Below are positions 62,787-64,000 of a stretch of 64,000 nt of DNA, piece by piece. Both the position numbers and the translations under genes were made by a program. The DNA comes from Chitinophaga pinensis (lineage in GTDB: Bacteria > Bacteroidota > Bacteroidia > UBA4408): positions 330,427 through 394,426 of the forward strand of contig CAMAVS010000002.1 of NCBI GenBank assembly GCA_945861665.1, given 5' to 3'. The notes under the pieces were generated by a model that was given only the letters and a program-made list of their open reading frames with translations, ran no database searches and was not told the DNA's origin. Positions within the stretch are counted from its first letter, which is position 1. Each line of letters starts with the position of its first letter.

Positions 62787-62843
62787 GAATTATTTTTTGT
62801 TTCAACAAAATTATAAACAATTTTATTGGGAGAACTAATTGAC

Positions 62844-62857
62844 CCCTAAATTTAGGG
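62844..62857. repeat. 14-bp perfect palindrome upstream of the ribosomal operon
   Basis: CCCTAAATTTAGGG is a perfect inverted repeat about 60 bp upstream of the rplM promoter box and 87 bp from the amidase stop. It could be a binding site, or a weak terminator for the minus-strand transcript that ends there. The rest of the gap 62713-62943 holds nothing else. Confidence 0.4.
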
Positions 62858-62943
62858 TTAAATAAGTGTTAATTACAGCCCGAGTCATATTTGTTTGAAA
62901 ATCAACAATTTAAATATTTAACTAATATCTCTACCTCACATCC

Positions 62944-63735
62944 TCAATCCGCATCCAAACCTACCGGAAACTCTTTGCGGAAATTTATAAGCTCATTATA
63001 ATTTAATTCGATGGTCGAAATATAGTTTTTGTGTGCAGGAATAGTACTTATTATTTCTCCTTTTGCATTGATAACAGCCGAATCACCTGAATGAATAATG
63101 TCATTGCCGTCAGCCCCAGCGCGGTTTAATCCTGCAACATAGCACTGGTTTTCAATGGCACGCGCCAGCAATAAAGTTTTCCAAGGGTGATTTCTTCTTT
63201 CGGGCCAATTGGCTATGTATAACAATAAATCATACTCCCCAATTGCTGTTTCATTTTCTTTAATAAAATGATTGCGGCTCCATACCGGGAAACGCAAATC
63301 GTAACATACTAAAGGACAAATTTTCCACCCGTTTAATTCAGTAATTATTTTTTTATCGCCAGCGGTATAGTGCAAGTGTTCGTTGCCCATACTAAACAAA
63401 TGCCTTTTGTTGTAATAATTAAAAGAGCCATTGGGTCGCATCCATATTAAGCGATTGTAATACTTTCCATCCTCTTCAAAAATAATACTGCCTGTGATAA
63501 CAGCATTTTTATTGTTGGCTTGTTGCGCCATCCACTGTATTGTTTTACCGTTTTCTTTTTCTGCCAAGTGTTTTGCATTCATTGAAAATCCTGTGCTAAA
63601 CATTTCGGGTAATACAATTAAATGTGTGCTTTCTTTTTCAATAGCAGAAAGCTTTTGAGTAAACATAGCCAAATTAGCATCCACATTTTCCCAATGCAAT
63701 TCTGTTTGAACCAATGTTACTTTTAAATTATGCAT
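62944..63735 (-). CDS. nitrilase-family amidohydrolase (omega-amidase, YafV/NIT2-like)
   Basis: The 263-residue protein has the catalytic triad Glu44 (VLPEMFSTGFS), Lys110 (YYNKRHLFSMGNEH) and Cys144 (PLVCYDLRFPVWSRN). This form, with RFPVWSR and a short length, is that of omega-amidases, which hydrolyse 2-oxoglutaramate or 2-oxosuccinamate after glutamine/asparagine transamination. It overlaps the upstream gene by eight bases. Confidence 0.92.
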   Translation of the reverse strand: MHNLKVTLVQTELHWENVDANLAMFTQKLSAIEKESTHLIVLPEMFSTGFSMNAKHLAEKENGKTIQWMAQQANNKNAVITGSIIFEEDGKYYNRLIWMRPNGSFNYYNKRHLFSMGNEHLHYTAGDKKIITELNGWKICPLVCYDLRFPVWSRNHFIKENETAIGEYDLLLYIANWPERRNHPWKTLLLARAIENQCYVAGLNRAGADGNDIIHSGDSAVINAKGEIISTIPAHKNYISTIELNYNELINFRKEFPVGLDAD

Positions 63736-64000
63736 TGTCTTTTAGAAATAAATTGCAAACGTGTTTTACCGATTCTTCAATGGAAATAAAATTATTGTTT
63801 ATCACTTTTTTAATTTTATCGTTGGAGTAATAATTCTTTTGTTGCGATGCCCTTGCCGTTTCCTTTGTAATAAGTGGTTTTAAGTGGCGTATCCTTTCTA
63901 ATCGCCATCCTATTTCGCTCAACATTTTACCTACTTTTATACTCGGTGCCGGTTTACCAAAAGCTGTGTGTGTAAGCGTAAAAAAGGATTTGAAACTCAA
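63728..64000 (-). CDS. C-terminal part of an NAD-dependent epimerase/dehydratase-like protein, truncated by the window edge
   Basis: Ninety residues remain; the first codon at the edge (TTG) is probably internal. FGKPAPSIKVGKMLSEIGWRLERI resembles the late part of Bacteroidota extended SDR proteins (G-K-x-A-P-S-x-x-V), and SIEESVKHVCNLFLKD is the closing helix typical of them. No active-site residues are in view. It overlaps the amidase gene by eight bases, so both belong to one operon. Confidence 0.6.
   Translation of the reverse strand: MSFKSFFTLTHTAFGKPAPSIKVGKMLSEIGWRLERIRHLKPLITKETARASQQKNYYSNDKIKKVINNNFISIEESVKHVCNLFLKDNA

Overview
The window is an AT-rich chromosomal segment of a member of the Bacteroidota (Bacteroidetes). 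The signs are consistent: promoters of the TAnnTTTG type in front of many genes; no Shine-Dalgarno pattern; proteins with the C-terminal sorting domain of the type IX secretion system (43110-44327, 59101-59949); an outer-membrane beta-barrel receptor; a CusA-type pump fused to its TolC partner; a zinc-free ribosomal protein L32; and an epimerase-type L-threonine dehydrogenase. The genus cannot be named from sequence alone. Almost everything is core or conserved accessory metabolism. There is no CRISPR array, prophage, transposase or recognisable defence locus.

Layout. 1-5.9 kb: end of an outer-membrane receptor, tRNA-Ser, a CAAX-type membrane protease, two tRNA-modifying enzymes (Dus, TrhO), threonine dehydrogenase and a YwqK-repeat protein. 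5.9-12.9 kb: cysS, an M28/glutaminyl-cyclase lipoprotein, rpoN, a membrane protein, a GT9 glycosyltransferase, tatD, a relic of a HAD phosphatase and a CAT-anticodon tRNA. 12.9-23.1 kb: a peptide/H+ symporter, a heavy-metal efflux cluster (His-rich secreted protein, CusA-TolC fusion, adaptor), dCMP deaminase and a C-terminal processing protease. 23.1-28.3 kb: a densely folded non-coding element, then the rimP-nusA-infB operon with a hairpin leader. 28.3-33.1 kb: a cytochrome oxidase assembly and subunit cluster (cyoE, two COX3-like, subunit IV, a degenerate SCO, DUF420, a small CxxC protein).

33.1-48.9 kb: tyrosine catabolism (hpd at 33.5 kb with a relic of a second hpd tail beside it; hmgA at 47.7 kb), a GldN-like lipoprotein, ComF, a methionine sulfoxide reductase, several envelope proteins, a glycosyltransferase/sugar-nucleotide epimerase pair and a second, very long YwqK-repeat protein. 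48.9-53.7 kb: a fatty-acid initiation cluster (DUF177-rpmF-plsX-fabH-accB-accC). 53.7-64 kb: recJ, a polyprenol-phosphate mannosyltransferase, dihydroorotase, a small membrane protein with a barrel protein, a secreted CxxCH protein, the rplM-rpsI-rpsB-tsf operon, an omega-amidase-type nitrilase and a truncated gene at the edge.

I see no clearly new multi-gene system. The most unusual signals are small: (i) an SCO protein without its copper ligands inside an otherwise intact oxidase cluster; (ii) two gene relics, an HPPD tail and a HAD phosphatase N-terminus, not open as genes but still readable codon by codon; (iii) a composite stem-loop element with interlocked inverted repeats between convergent genes; (iv) a recurring TTTG-N4/5-start-codon arrangement that implies leaderless mRNAs; (v) a terminator-like hairpin in the leader of the nusA/infB operon.
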